Shown in pieces: positions 24,358-32,124 of a DNA stretch of 64,000 bases. The notes below the pieces were generated by a model, which worked only from the letters and a program-made list of their open reading frames with translations, had not been told where the DNA came from and searched no databases. Source of the DNA: HXMU1420-13 sp963691715 (lineage in GTDB: Bacteria; Bacteroidota; Rhodothermia; Balneolales; Balneolaceae); the NCBI GenBank assembly GCA_963691715.1, contig OY829281.1, positions 744,001-808,000 on the forward strand. The letters are read 5' to 3'. The translations under genes and the position numbers were made by a program. Position 1 is the stretch's first letter, and every line of letters begins with the position of its first letter.

Positions 24358-25055
24358 AATGGTAATTGATTAATAGCTGGAAATAAATCACAAAACCAAA
24401 ATCCTTTTTTTGTTCCGTCATGGTCGTATTCCTTAAGTACTTTTTCGCCTACAAAAAATTGAATCACGTTTTTAAAATAGGATGCGTCAAAACAAAAGGT
24501 ATGTATCTTTAAGTTTTCTCTGCACGAGTCAATGCCCGAAGGCATATCGTTCATAAACTTTTCGTCAATCTTTAGTCCTAAAAAATCCTGGTTAGGTAAT
24601 GTGGCATTTACACAAACTACGATTGCTTTAAATCCTAAATCAATAAATTCTTGCATCAATAGATTCATATCTTTTTGCCATAGCGGAAACAGCGTTTTGA
24701 TTTACAGAGCTTGTAATTGTTGCTTATGATATTTTATAAAAATTTATAGCTAAAGGCAGTATGTTTAAAGCCGTCTTCTTTAAATTGATTCATTTTGTTG
24801 CCCACTGATTTTTCATAGTCTTTATTAGTCGATTCTTCAGGTAATGCTGTAAATCCGTAAGGAATACCTATTGCTTTTAATTGAAGTTCCAATAATTTTA
24901 TTTTCAACCCGTGCATATTTACTCTTTGGTGATGCTGGTTGATAGTGGTCAATTAAAAAATCAACACTAAAAATTTGATCTTTCAATAAATAATGTAGTA
25001 CCATAGAATAATCTTTGCCTCTGATCCAATGGAAATATGGTTTGTACTTAGGCAT
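24354..25055 (-). pseudogene. Decayed PP-loop ATPase (diphthine-ammonia ligase / MJ0570-like)
   Basis: Three pieces in different frames add up to one PP-loop protein. 25055 onward gives KPYFHWIRGKDYSMVLHYLL, where intact relatives have a SGGKDSS loop. A shifted frame (24952-24734) gives HGLKIKLLELQLKAIGIPYGF and TNKDYEKSVGNKM. Another frame resumes through QQLQAL, hits an in-frame stop, and continues as LFPLWQKDMNLLMQEFIDLGFK to CDLFPA. The loop residues are also altered (IRGKDYS), so at least two frameshifts, one stop and active-site substitutions are present. Dph6-like proteins of bacteria are often neighbours of cobalamin genes; this one is no longer functional. Confidence 0.8.
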
Positions 25056-25620
25056 ATTTTAATTGCAATACAGGAAACTGCTTTTGTGCTAAAGCAAATG
25101 AACCGAACAATACGGCTGAATAAAATAAATCTCCAAATAACGTTCCTTTCAAGAAGGGTATGCCTTTTGTATAGCAGGTCAATAATCCTTCTAAAGTTAG
25201 TGGGTACATTGTACCGCTTGTCCAAACTCCGAAATTGGAAACCAAGAAAAAAATGAGCGCTGAAGCTAAAGCACCTACAACTACTCTTTGCGTATTTATT
25301 TTTCTGAATATAGAAATACCTACAAGTGCGATTAATAAGTAGCTTCCATATTGCCAATAAAAACCTTCATAAAACCAAGTAAATTTCAGATAATACTGTG
25401 CGTAGGTTACATTGTTAATAAACAAGTCACTCAACCAAGTTGCTGTAATGGGTATTAAAAACGCTTGCCATTTTTTTGTAAAATGTGCTGCACCAAACAA
25501 TCCGATAACAGCCAACGGCGAAAAGTTAGGCATATGTGGAATCAATCTGCTGAATGTTGCTAATAAAATCAAGAACGCCAATACTCCAAATCTTAAATTG
25601 AGTTTATTTTCTGAAGTCAT
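25048..25620 (-). CDS. DUF6580-family integral membrane protein
   Basis: The 190-residue protein has about five membrane helices and the family start FSRLIPHMPNFSPLAVIGLFGAAHF followed by PITATWLSDLFINN and the late GTLFGDLFYSAVLFG. Members resemble the S components of ECF vitamin transporters. In Bacteroidota they are often under cobalamin riboswitches, so a role in B12 or precursor uptake is plausible. Its end overlaps the start of the PP-loop pseudogene by 8 bp, and it follows nrdB by 22 bp, within the riboswitch-controlled operon. Confidence 0.8.
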   Translation of the reverse strand: MTSENKLNLRFGVLAFLILLATFSRLIPHMPNFSPLAVIGLFGAAHFTKKWQAFLIPITATWLSDLFINNVTYAQYYLKFTWFYEGFYWQYGSYLLIALVGISIFRKINTQRVVVGALASALIFFLVSNFGVWTSGTMYPLTLEGLLTCYTKGIPFLKGTLFGDLFYSAVLFGSFALAQKQFPVLQLKYA

Positions 25621-25642
25621 TTTCTGAATTGAATTTTTAATT

Positions 25643-26617
25643 TTAAAACAAATCTGAGGCAGTTATACTTTTATCGTGTTTGGTGTAATCCACCGGTCTT
25701 TTAGCAAAAAAATCATCTAAGGAATTCGCAAAAACTTCTTCTTCAAACCATTGCATTGGTCGGTATTGCTCGGTAGAAATATGATAGATTTTACTCATTC
25801 CGATTTCTGCTATGCTTTCATCTGCTCTGAACTTCATAAAGTTGATTAAATCTTCTTTGCTGATATAGTCTAACTCTCCATTGGAAAAAATCCAATCCAA
25901 TATTTCAATTTCCACTTCTATAGATTTATGAACCAAATTTGTAATTGCATTTTGCGTTTGTTCATCAAAAAAATCGGGAAATTCGTTTTTGATTTGGTTG
26001 ATAATATAAATGCCTGCATTGGCGTGTATTTGTTCGTCCACAGAAGTCCAAGCTATAATGTTGCTTACATTTTTCATGTAACCCTTAAAGCGGGTAAAAG
26101 ATAGAATAATTGCAAACTGGCTAAACAAAGAGACATTTTCTATCAATATTGAAAAAAGAATTAGAGAGAACACATACTTTTCAAGCCTTTTAGAATGTGT
26201 ATGTGCCAATGCTACTTGTAAATATTCTATTCTTTTTTTTATAACTGGTTCTTCTACAATTTTTTGAAATTCATTGTCATAACCTAATACGGTCAATAAT
26301 CTGGAATATGCTTCTGAATGTCGAAACTCACATTCAGCAAAAGTGCTTCCCAATCCATTAAATTCGGGTTTAGGTAAGTGGTGATATAAATTGCCCCAAA
26401 AAGATTTTACAGCTACTTCTATTTGGGCAATAGCAAGCAAGCTTTTCTTTACGGCTTCTTTTTCGTGAGTCTCTAAATGCGAATGAAAATCTTGCACATC
26501 AGCTGTAAAGTCCAACTCGGAGTGAACCCAAAAAGACTTATTGAGCATTTCGGTATATTGTAATACTTCAGGATATTCAAAAGGTTTGTAGTTGGTTCTT
26601 TTGTCAAAAATGCTCAT
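25643..26617 (-). CDS. nrdB: Class I ribonucleoside-diphosphate reductase, small subunit
   Basis: The 324-residue protein is the radical-generating beta subunit. Metal ligands are recognisable as Glu67 (AIAQIEVAV), Glu97 and His100 in AECEFRHSEAY, and the later Glu and His of DEQIHANAG; Tyr104, four residues after His100, is the tyrosyl-radical position, so this is a tyrosyl-radical class I enzyme. It is the first gene after the cobalamin riboswitch and leads an operon ending in nrdA. It supplies the radical needed by NrdA for deoxyribonucleotide synthesis under aerobic conditions. Confidence 0.94.
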   Translation of the reverse strand: MSIFDKRTNYKPFEYPEVLQYTEMLNKSFWVHSELDFTADVQDFHSHLETHEKEAVKKSLLAIAQIEVAVKSFWGNLYHHLPKPEFNGLGSTFAECEFRHSEAYSRLLTVLGYDNEFQKIVEEPVIKKRIEYLQVALAHTHSKRLEKYVFSLILFSILIENVSLFSQFAIILSFTRFKGYMKNVSNIIAWTSVDEQIHANAGIYIINQIKNEFPDFFDEQTQNAITNLVHKSIEVEIEILDWIFSNGELDYISKEDLINFMKFRADESIAEIGMSKIYHISTEQYRPMQWFEEEVFANSLDDFFAKRPVDYTKHDKSITASDLF

Positions 26618-26689
26618 AATTTTAGATTTTAATTTTTATTAAAAACACGGAAAGCATCAATGAAAAAGTGCTGGAATAGTACTCTCAGA

Positions 26690-26850
26690 TTTGCTTTTTA
26701 TGCGAAAACAAATCTTAAATTGTTTAAGTAGGTAATCTGACTTATCCGCCTATTAAGGCAAACTTACAGTTGCGCAACAGCTCGTGAATTTCACACGATT
26801 CCCCTGTTTTACTTTAGATAAAATTATCTAAAGTCTTTAACAATTGAAGA
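26690..26850 (-). promoter_or_regulatory. Cobalamin (B12) riboswitch upstream of nrdB
   Basis: On the minus strand the core at 26807-26724 reads AGGGGAATCGTGTGAAATTC, then ACGAGCTGTTGCGCAACTGTA, then the AAGTCAGATTACCTACTT segment. These are the conserved boxes of the adenosylcobalamin riboswitch: the GGGAA element, the GTGAAATTC/GCTG..CGCAACTGT B12-box core and the AGTCAGA-ACCT side. A later hairpin (AGATTTG pairing with CAAATCT, within about 26690-26720) may be the regulatory stem. Binding of B12 should repress the class I reductase, implying a B12-dependent class II enzyme elsewhere in the genome. Outer boundaries are approximate. Confidence 0.88.
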
Positions 26851-27054
26851 CGGAACGAATGTAGGAAATATCCTTTATTTCTTCAAGAAGAAGTTATAAT
26901 TACTTATCCACAGTTGTGGAAAATGAGCGGAGCGAATTCTTCTCTACAAATTAATATAATAATAGTAGCGGATTTCTAATCCCTAGTTTTTTGGTTTTAG
27001 ACGGATCTTTATTTTATATACTAAACTTTGTTTTATCATTTAAACCGCTCTTAC
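26851..27054. other. Intergenic DNA between riboswitch and lgt, with a palindromic DnaA-like box
   Basis: No gene is visible here. TTATCCACA at 26904-26912 matches a DnaA box and is half of the palindrome TCCACAGTTGTGGA (26907-26920). The second copy of the 20-bp flank repeat follows at 26925-26944. A single box with no AT-rich unwinding region or dnaA/dnaN genes does not make an origin. Confidence 0.5.
26925..26944. repeat. 20-bp flank repeat, copy 2
   Basis: GAGCGGAGCGAATTCTTCTC, 17 of 20 positions identical to 19964-19983. It lies on the downstream side of lgt, as copy 1 lies downstream of the cassette-like gene. Confidence 0.6.
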
Positions 27055-27888
27055 TTATACACCGTGTTTTACACTGGTATTTTTTCTCATAAGTATTATA
27101 ATCAGTCCTACAATTATAAAAGGAATACTTAAAAATTGCCCCATATTTATTGCCATACCGTCCTCAAATCCGACTTGGTTTTCTTTAAAATATTCAATTA
27201 TAAATCTAGTCAAGAAGATTAAAATTAAGCAAAGACCAAAAATTATCCCATTATGTCTTTTGATTGAATTTTTTTTGTATAAGTACATTAAGATTCCAGA
27301 TATCAAAAGATAGGATAACGCCTCGTAAAGTTGTGTAGGATGTCTTGGGATTAAATCATCTCTTTCAAAAATTATACCCCAATTTCCCATTGTCGGTTTT
27401 CCATAAATTTCTGAGTTCATAAAATTTCCTAACCTTATGAAAGCACCTACTATTGGTCCAACTATTGCGATTCTGTCCACTAACCATAAAAAGTTTGTCT
27501 TGTATTTTTTGCAATAAAATATAATTGCAATTAAAACCCCAATTGTACCTCCGTGACTAGCCAATCCTTGAAAACCGATAAATTTATAGGATTCTCCAAT
27601 TTTTTTAATTGGAAGTAAAATTTCGATTGGATTGTTAAAATAATATCCTGGCTCGTAAAAAAAGCAATGCCCAAGCCTCGCACCTAAAATTATTCCAATA
27701 AAGACATACATAAACAATTGTTCTAATCTCTCAACTGGAATGTTTTCCATTATATAAATTCTTTTTTCAATTTTGAGAGCAATTAGAATACCTGTAGCAA
27801 ATAACAAACCGTAATATTTTATAGGAAATGACTCCGTTATCCAGAATATTTCAGGGTCAACATTCCAATATATTATTCCACCGTTCAT
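27055..27888 (-). CDS. lgt: Prolipoprotein diacylglyceryl transferase
   Basis: The 277-residue, seven-helix membrane enzyme transfers diacylglycerol to the lipobox cysteine of pre-lipoproteins. Family motifs are present: GARLGHCFFYEPGYY, the Lgt signature RLGNFMNSEIYGKPT, and RHPTQLYEAL near the C-terminal half. The sequence looks like the Bacteroidota type. Unusually for an essential gene it stands alone in the accessory region, with the repeated element just upstream and the 20-bp flank repeat downstream. It may be an acquired second copy. Confidence 0.92.
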   Translation of the reverse strand: MNGGIIYWNVDPEIFWITESFPIKYYGLLFATGILIALKIEKRIYIMENIPVERLEQLFMYVFIGIILGARLGHCFFYEPGYYFNNPIEILLPIKKIGESYKFIGFQGLASHGGTIGVLIAIIFYCKKYKTNFLWLVDRIAIVGPIVGAFIRLGNFMNSEIYGKPTMGNWGIIFERDDLIPRHPTQLYEALSYLLISGILMYLYKKNSIKRHNGIIFGLCLILIFLTRFIIEYFKENQVGFEDGMAINMGQFLSIPFIIVGLIIILMRKNTSVKHGV

Positions 27889-27921
27889 ATTTTTTATCGT
27901 GCGTTTTTTTGCTTTGTGTAC

Positions 27922-28134
27922 AACAAAATGATAAACTGAACTGAGTTCACTTTATCCTAATTCTATCTTTAAGTGCTATTCAGTCTACCTCTATAAATAG
28001 TAGGGATAAAATTAACATAATTAAAGTAATAACAAAGAAAGAAATTAATTTTATACCCCCATAGAAAACCCAACCCCGTTGGGTTGACATCTACTTAAGT
28101 ACATGATAGCTTCGATCAATATCAATAGAGAAAC
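27922..28134. repeat. Long dispersed element, copy C
   Basis: About 213 bp aligned with copy A (20785-20988); the core also matches copy B and runs on to about 28154. It begins with the same AACAAAATGATAAA, next to the upstream side of lgt. The hairpin AACCCAACCCCGTTGGGTT (28068-28086), read on the minus strand, is followed by TTCT, so it could end the transcript of the RNA methyltransferase gene. It fills the gene-free interval 27889-28203. A 24-codon open frame (28136-28210) starts just after the core, and I do not count it as a gene. Confidence 0.75.
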
Positions 28135-28203
28135 CATGGCCAAACAAGCATTGGATTCAGTATTGAAAGACAATCTAAATTATATGATGTTCTCACCTTT
28201 AGC

Positions 28204-29346
28204 TCAATAAAGCTCGAATTCGAGTAAGCGGCATTCAATAATTGAATTATATAGTTCTATGCGGCGGGAGGAGCGGAGGCCTATTTTCTTGGCGAGTCCA
28301 AAGTTACCTGTAAAAATATAGCCCCATTTACCTGAGCAATCTTGCTTAAAAAAATCACCCATGGCCTTATACAGCGGAATTTGATCGTCGTCGTCTCCTA
28401 AGCGTCCACCGTAGGGCGGATTCATCACCACCACGCCATCGCCATAAGGAATATCAGTATCTCTAAAATCGCAGACTTTAAATTCAATAAGATGATCAAC
28501 ACCTGCGGTTTGTGCATTTTTTTTGGCAGCTTCTATGGCTCTGCGATCAATATCAGTGGCAATAATTCTCCCTTTGGGCTCTTTGATGGAGGCTTGTCTT
28601 AATTCGGATCGCAAGCTTTTCCAAGCAGATTCTTCAAAACCAAGAATGTGTTTAATCCCATAGTTAGGGCGTAAGAGTCCTGCTGCTTTTCGTGTGGCAA
28701 TTAATGCCGCTTCGATGGCTAAGGTACCAGAACCACACATGGGATTAATAAAATGCCCATCGGTTTCCCATTGGGTGGTTTGAATAATGGCAGCCGCAAG
28801 GGTTTCTTGCATGGGTGCCATATGGCTTTCTTTGCGGTATCCTCGTCGGTTTAAAGATTCCCCAGAGGTATCTAGATACACCATTGCTTCAGAATCTTTC
28901 CAAAACAAGAATACGACGGTTTTATTCAATTTAGAACCAGAATCGGGGCGTGCGCCTTTTCTCATTCGAATACGATCTACAATGGCATCTTTGGCCGTTA
29001 GATTAGCAAACTGTGTATTCTTTATGGTTTTATTTTTGATGAACGAGGTGAGACTTACATACCCATGCTTATCGATGTAATGTTCCCATTCCACCGATTT
29101 TAATCCATCTGATAATTCTTGGGCATTGTTAGCTTTGAATTTCTTTAATAAAAAATGTATACGATGAGCGGTTCTTAATGTAAGATTTAAGAACATACAA
29201 TCCTCTAACGAACCTTCTATTTCTACCCCAGCATGGCGTGTTTTCTGTATTACATATCCTAATAACACAAGCTCGGTTTTAAGCATGGGAACCATACCTT
29301 TGGGGCAGGTAATAGAGATGGTGGAAGAAGAAGAGAAATCAGCCAT
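28204..29346 (-). CDS. THUMP-domain class I RNA methyltransferase (RlmL/Trm14-like)
   Basis: This 380-residue protein has an N-terminal ferredoxin-like plus THUMP RNA-binding region (about 1-160) and a SAM-dependent methyltransferase domain with INPMCGSGTLAIEAALIA (motif I), ATDIDRRAIEAAKKNA and the target motif NPPYGGR, typical of enzymes making N2-methylguanosine in rRNA or tRNA. It lacks the second (RlmK) half found in E. coli RlmL. It is the first clearly housekeeping gene on the right side of the accessory region. Confidence 0.9.
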   Translation of the reverse strand: MADFSSSSTISITCPKGMVPMLKTELVLLGYVIQKTRHAGVEIEGSLEDCMFLNLTLRTAHRIHFLLKKFKANNAQELSDGLKSVEWEHYIDKHGYVSLTSFIKNKTIKNTQFANLTAKDAIVDRIRMRKGARPDSGSKLNKTVVFLFWKDSEAMVYLDTSGESLNRRGYRKESHMAPMQETLAAAIIQTTQWETDGHFINPMCGSGTLAIEAALIATRKAAGLLRPNYGIKHILGFEESAWKSLRSELRQASIKEPKGRIIATDIDRRAIEAAKKNAQTAGVDHLIEFKVCDFRDTDIPYGDGVVVMNPPYGGRLGDDDDQIPLYKAMGDFFKQDCSGKWGYIFTGNFGLAKKIGLRSSRRIELYNSIIECRLLEFELY

Positions 29347-29412
29347 GGTGTTATTTAAAACTCGTTAGAAGGCACACTATATATTCTTAGCACGCATCCC
29401 TTTAATCAAAAA

Positions 29413-29844
29413 CTAGGAAGCAATTTCAACGACTTCAATGTTAAAAGTAAGGGTCTTCCCTGCTAAAGGATGATTTGCATCGATAGTCACTGTGTCACCT
29501 TCTAATTTAGTGATTACACAAGGAATAGGGGAGCCATCTGGCTGATTCAATTGTAGTTGCATTCCTATTTCTGGTACCATTCCTTCGGGTAACTGATTTT
29601 TCTCTACCGTTACTTCCATTTGGGGGTTATGCTCCCCATACGCTTCAGCTGTAGGAATGTGAGTGGTGGTTGAGTCACCAACGGTTAATCCAATAATAGC
29701 TTTCTCAAATCCCGGTATTAGTTGTCCTTGACCTAGCGTACATGAAAGTGGATCTCTGTCTAAGGAAGAGTCGAATACTTCACCATTATCTAAGGTTCCT
29801 ATGTAATGTACTTTAACTGTATCACCGTTTTTAATAGTAGACAA
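29413..29844 (-). CDS. FKBP-type peptidyl-prolyl isomerase, SlyD-like
   Basis: The 143-residue protein has the FKBP core KVHYIGTLDNGEVFDSS, LGQGQLIPGFEKAIIGLTVGD and the inserted IF domain (about 70-120) that gives SlyD-type enzymes chaperone activity, but not the metal-binding His/Cys tail of E. coli SlyD. It catalyses prolyl cis/trans isomerisation in the cytoplasm. The start is a TTG at 29844 with an AAAGGA ribosome site at proper distance; no nearby ATG fits. Confidence 0.9.
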   Translation of the reverse strand: MSTIKNGDTVKVHYIGTLDNGEVFDSSLDRDPLSCTLGQGQLIPGFEKAIIGLTVGDSTTTHIPTAEAYGEHNPQMEVTVEKNQLPEGMVPEIGMQLQLNQPDGSPIPCVITKLEGDTVTIDANHPLAGKTLTFNIEVVEIAS

Positions 29845-29916
29845 AATGTTCCTTTATTTGAGTAGTTTAAAAGGTGGCAAATATACGGAACCTTTCAACC
29901 AAAAAATCACCTAAGA

Positions 29917-30345
29917 ATGAGCAAAGAAAAACATCCTAATCCCCAATTAGTGTTAAGAGAATCAAAAACGGTTGCCATAGTGGGATGCTCGGCTGATCCT
30001 TATAGAACTAGCAATTATGCGGCGCATTATCTTCAAAAAAAAGGATATAGAGTCATTCCTGTAAATCCGCGAGAAACAGAAATACTTGGAGAACCTTGTT
30101 ATGCCCGTCTGGCCATGATTCCTGAAGAAATAACAATAGATGTTGTAAATATCTTTAGAAATAAAAGATATACAGAAGGTGTAGTCGACGAGGTAATCGA
30201 TTGGAAAAACAATACGGGGCAATCGCCAGTGATCTGGACTCAGTTAGATGTTTCTTCAAGCGAAGCAGCGTTAAAAGCTGAACAAGCTGCACTTCCCTAT
30301 ATTCGAAATGTATGCATTATGGTAGAATTAGATCATTTGAAATAA
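29917..30345 (+). CDS. CoA-binding domain protein (YccU family)
   Basis: The 142-residue protein is a stand-alone CoA-binding Rossmann domain. TVAIVGCSADPYRTSNYAAHYLQKKGYRVIPVNP is split here as a glycine-rich loop (about 18-25) followed by the conserved VNP at about 49-51, and later PEEITIDVVNIF and QLDVSS segments match the YccU/YneT group. These bind CoA-like ligands, but no enzymatic role is established. Divergent from the FKBP gene and convergent with yajQ. Confidence 0.87.
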   Translation: MSKEKHPNPQLVLRESKTVAIVGCSADPYRTSNYAAHYLQKKGYRVIPVNPRETEILGEPCYARLAMIPEEITIDVVNIFRNKRYTEGVVDEVIDWKNNTGQSPVIWTQLDVSSSEAALKAEQAALPYIRNVCIMVELDHLK

Positions 30346-30373
30346 GAGCAAAAAAGGTGTCCAGCAGCTGTAC

Positions 30374-30862
30374 TTATTTAAAATTTACAAATTGCAGCGG
30401 TACGCCCATATCTTTGGACTTTAGATGTGCGATTGCAGCCTGTAAATCATCAATCTTTTTTCCGTTAACACGAACCTTATCATCTTGAATTTGAGGCTGC
30501 ACTTTCATTTTCATGTCCTTAATCTCTTTCACAATCTTTTTTGCTTGCTCGCGATTTATACCTTCTAATAATTTCACATCCATCTTTACATGACCTTGGG
30601 ATGTACCTTCTTCGGTTCCAAATTCTAATACTTTAGAATCGATGCCTCGCTTCACAAAATTACGAATTACCATCTCTTTGATGGCTTGCATTTTCATACT
30701 TTCTGCTGCAACCAGATGAATTCTATGTTCTTTTTTGTGAAAAGTTACCTCAGAATGAAGTCCTCGAAAATCATAGCGGGTACTAATTTCTTTTAACGTA
30801 TTATTTATCGCGTTATCAACTTCTTGCGCGTTAATTTCATTTACAATGTCGAAGCTAGCCAT
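30374..30862 (-). CDS. yajQ: YajQ-family nucleotide (c-di-GMP) binding protein
   Basis: The 162-residue protein starts MASFDIVNEINAQEVDNAIN and continues with NTLKEISTRYDFRG, the highly conserved YajQ opening, and ends with DDLQAAIAHLKSKDMGVPLQFVNFK, its canonical C terminus. The family has two RRM-like folds; some members bind c-di-GMP and modulate transcription. Length is standard. It precedes the 22-bp tandem repeats. Confidence 0.95.
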   Translation of the reverse strand: MASFDIVNEINAQEVDNAINNTLKEISTRYDFRGLHSEVTFHKKEHRIHLVAAESMKMQAIKEMVIRNFVKRGIDSKVLEFGTEEGTSQGHVKMDVKLLEGINREQAKKIVKEIKDMKMKVQPQIQDDKVRVNGKKIDDLQAAIAHLKSKDMGVPLQFVNFK

Positions 30863-30930
30863 ATTCTATTATCGGTGTTTCAATTAAGTATTAAGAAGGA
30901 AAGGTACGAATTACTTAGTGCTAATAGAAG

Positions 30931-31034
30931 AATTGATCATTGAACTTTTCTTAATTGAACATTGAATAATTCTTAATTGATCATTGAACCCTTCTTAATT
31001 GATCATTGAATAATTCTTAATTGATCTTTAAACC
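30931..31034. repeat. 22-bp tandem repeats
   Basis: Four full copies of a 22-bp unit (30931, 30953, 30975 and 30997) are followed by a partial fifth. Each unit begins AATTGATCATTGAA with small variations and ends in TTCTT. Odd and even copies differ in their last third (CTTTT or CCCTT against TAATT), suggesting a 44-bp higher-order unit. The partial fifth copy encodes the last codons of the gene at 31017-31724 on the minus strand. There are no unique spacers, so it is not a CRISPR array. Confidence 0.9.
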
Positions 31035-31724
31035 ATTCTCCGAAACTTTTTCCAACATTTTAGCTCTCAATACATCCTCTATGATACGTTGATCTTCAAG
31101 TGGAATAGAGGTCTTAAAATATTTTATGGTGTCATTAAGATTGTATTCTACCTCAATGACGTCTTCTAAAAACCATGAATAATTTAAGAAATCAGTCCAC
31201 GGAATTTTAAAGTCTAATAGGATAATCCCATTGCTTCTAAATTCTGGGACAAGCCTCAATGTTAACCCCCATAAACCAAATCCGATGAGGGATAATCCAG
31301 AACTTACGCGAATCGGTGTAATTGCTAACTCAGTAAAAATGGATGTTCGATACATTCCACACAGTATAATAATAAGCGCAATTATTACAGATGCATGATC
31401 ACTTAAAAATGATCGATGGCTATACAGAATATCACCAGATGTTTTCTTAGTTCGATATTGATGGAGTGCAGCGCCACCAAAAAAACCTGTTACTGAAGCG
31501 TAGACATTGGTAATGATTGCCGCTCCAATATCTTCGCTCATTAGTTCAATGTGAGATAGGAAAATCATTATAGTACATATGGTAACCCCAATAGCTCCAG
31601 TAATACTAAGATTTCTTATCCCTAATTGGTGCACATAGAGTATTTTTTTATAGCCTAATAGACTACTTAGTACCATAGTCGCAGAAGCTGTGACTATTAT
31701 CCATAGCATTTCGTAATTTTCCAT
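31017..31724 (-). CDS. Multi-pass membrane protein of unknown function
   Basis: I use ATG 31724 because the frame upstream of it overlaps the well-supported DUF971 gene on the other strand and has an un-protein-like composition. The resulting 235 residues start MENYEMLWIIVTASATMVL and contain about six membrane helices in the first 180 residues, then a soluble tail (about 165-235) with DFLNYSWFLEDVIEVEYNL. The fold resembles small PH-like membrane proteins, but I cannot name the family. Its 3' end runs into the tandem repeats. Confidence 0.6.
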   Translation of the reverse strand: MENYEMLWIIVTASATMVLSSLLGYKKILYVHQLGIRNLSITGAIGVTICTIMIFLSHIELMSEDIGAAIITNVYASVTGFFGGAALHQYRTKKTSGDILYSHRSFLSDHASVIIALIIILCGMYRTSIFTELAITPIRVSSGLSLIGFGLWGLTLRLVPEFRSNGIILLDFKIPWTDFLNYSWFLEDVIEVEYNLNDTIKYFKTSIPLEDQRIIEDVLRAKMLEKVSENGLKIN

Positions 31725-31746
31725 GGTGTAACGATAAAAATCATAT

Positions 31747-32073
31747 ATGCTCGAGTCAACAACTGCGGTTGGAATAGATGTATTTAATGAAGAACAATTT
31801 CTAGAAATTACTTGGAAAGATGGCATCGTTTCAAAGTATCCTTTGTATGGCCTTCGAAAAAACTGCCCTTGTGTGATGTGTCGTGGGGGGCATGATAAAA
31901 TGCAACAATTTGAACCTGAAGCTTTTTTTATAGAACATCCACCAAGAATAAACATCAATACGTTACTACCAATAGGAAATCATGCGCTTCAGATTACTTG
32001 GAACGATGGTCATAATTCTGGGATGTACCGTTGGGATACCTTACGATGGTTAGATCCTGAGAATCATAGGTAG
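31747..32073 (+). CDS. DUF971 (GBBH-like N-terminal) domain protein
   Basis: The 108-residue protein shows LEITWKDGIVSKYPLYGLRKNCPCVMCRGGHD and HALQITWNDGHNSGMYRWDTLRWL, the DUF971 pattern also found at the N terminus of gamma-butyrobetaine hydroxylase. The CPCVMC cysteines and His may bind metal. In bacteria this domain often accompanies iron-sulfur or Mrp-type ATPase genes; here it stands alone. Function is not known. ATG at 31747. Confidence 0.87.
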   Translation: MLESTTAVGIDVFNEEQFLEITWKDGIVSKYPLYGLRKNCPCVMCRGGHDKMQQFEPEAFFIEHPPRININTLLPIGNHALQITWNDGHNSGMYRWDTLRWLDPENHR

Positions 32074-32124
32074 CTATAACACATTTTTTAGCCCTTCGAA
32101 AGTAAAGTATGGTCTATGCAAAGG

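Noticed and set aside
26904..26920. DnaA-box-like palindrome as a replication origin
   Set aside because: Only one box is present, and there is no dnaA, dnaN, AT-rich unwinding element or strand switch around it.
28136..28210. 24-codon open frame after copy C of the element
   Set aside because: It overlaps the end of the methyltransferase gene and the matching place in copy B has an early stop, so there is no evidence for a gene.
30931..31034. Short regular repeats as a CRISPR array
   Set aside because: The units are directly adjacent without unique spacers and no cas genes are near; they are simple tandem repeats.
31725..31958. Upstream extension of the membrane-protein gene at 31017
   Set aside because: It lies on the opposite strand of a conserved DUF971 gene, and its translation is Cys/Ser/Pro-rich without a protein-like pattern.
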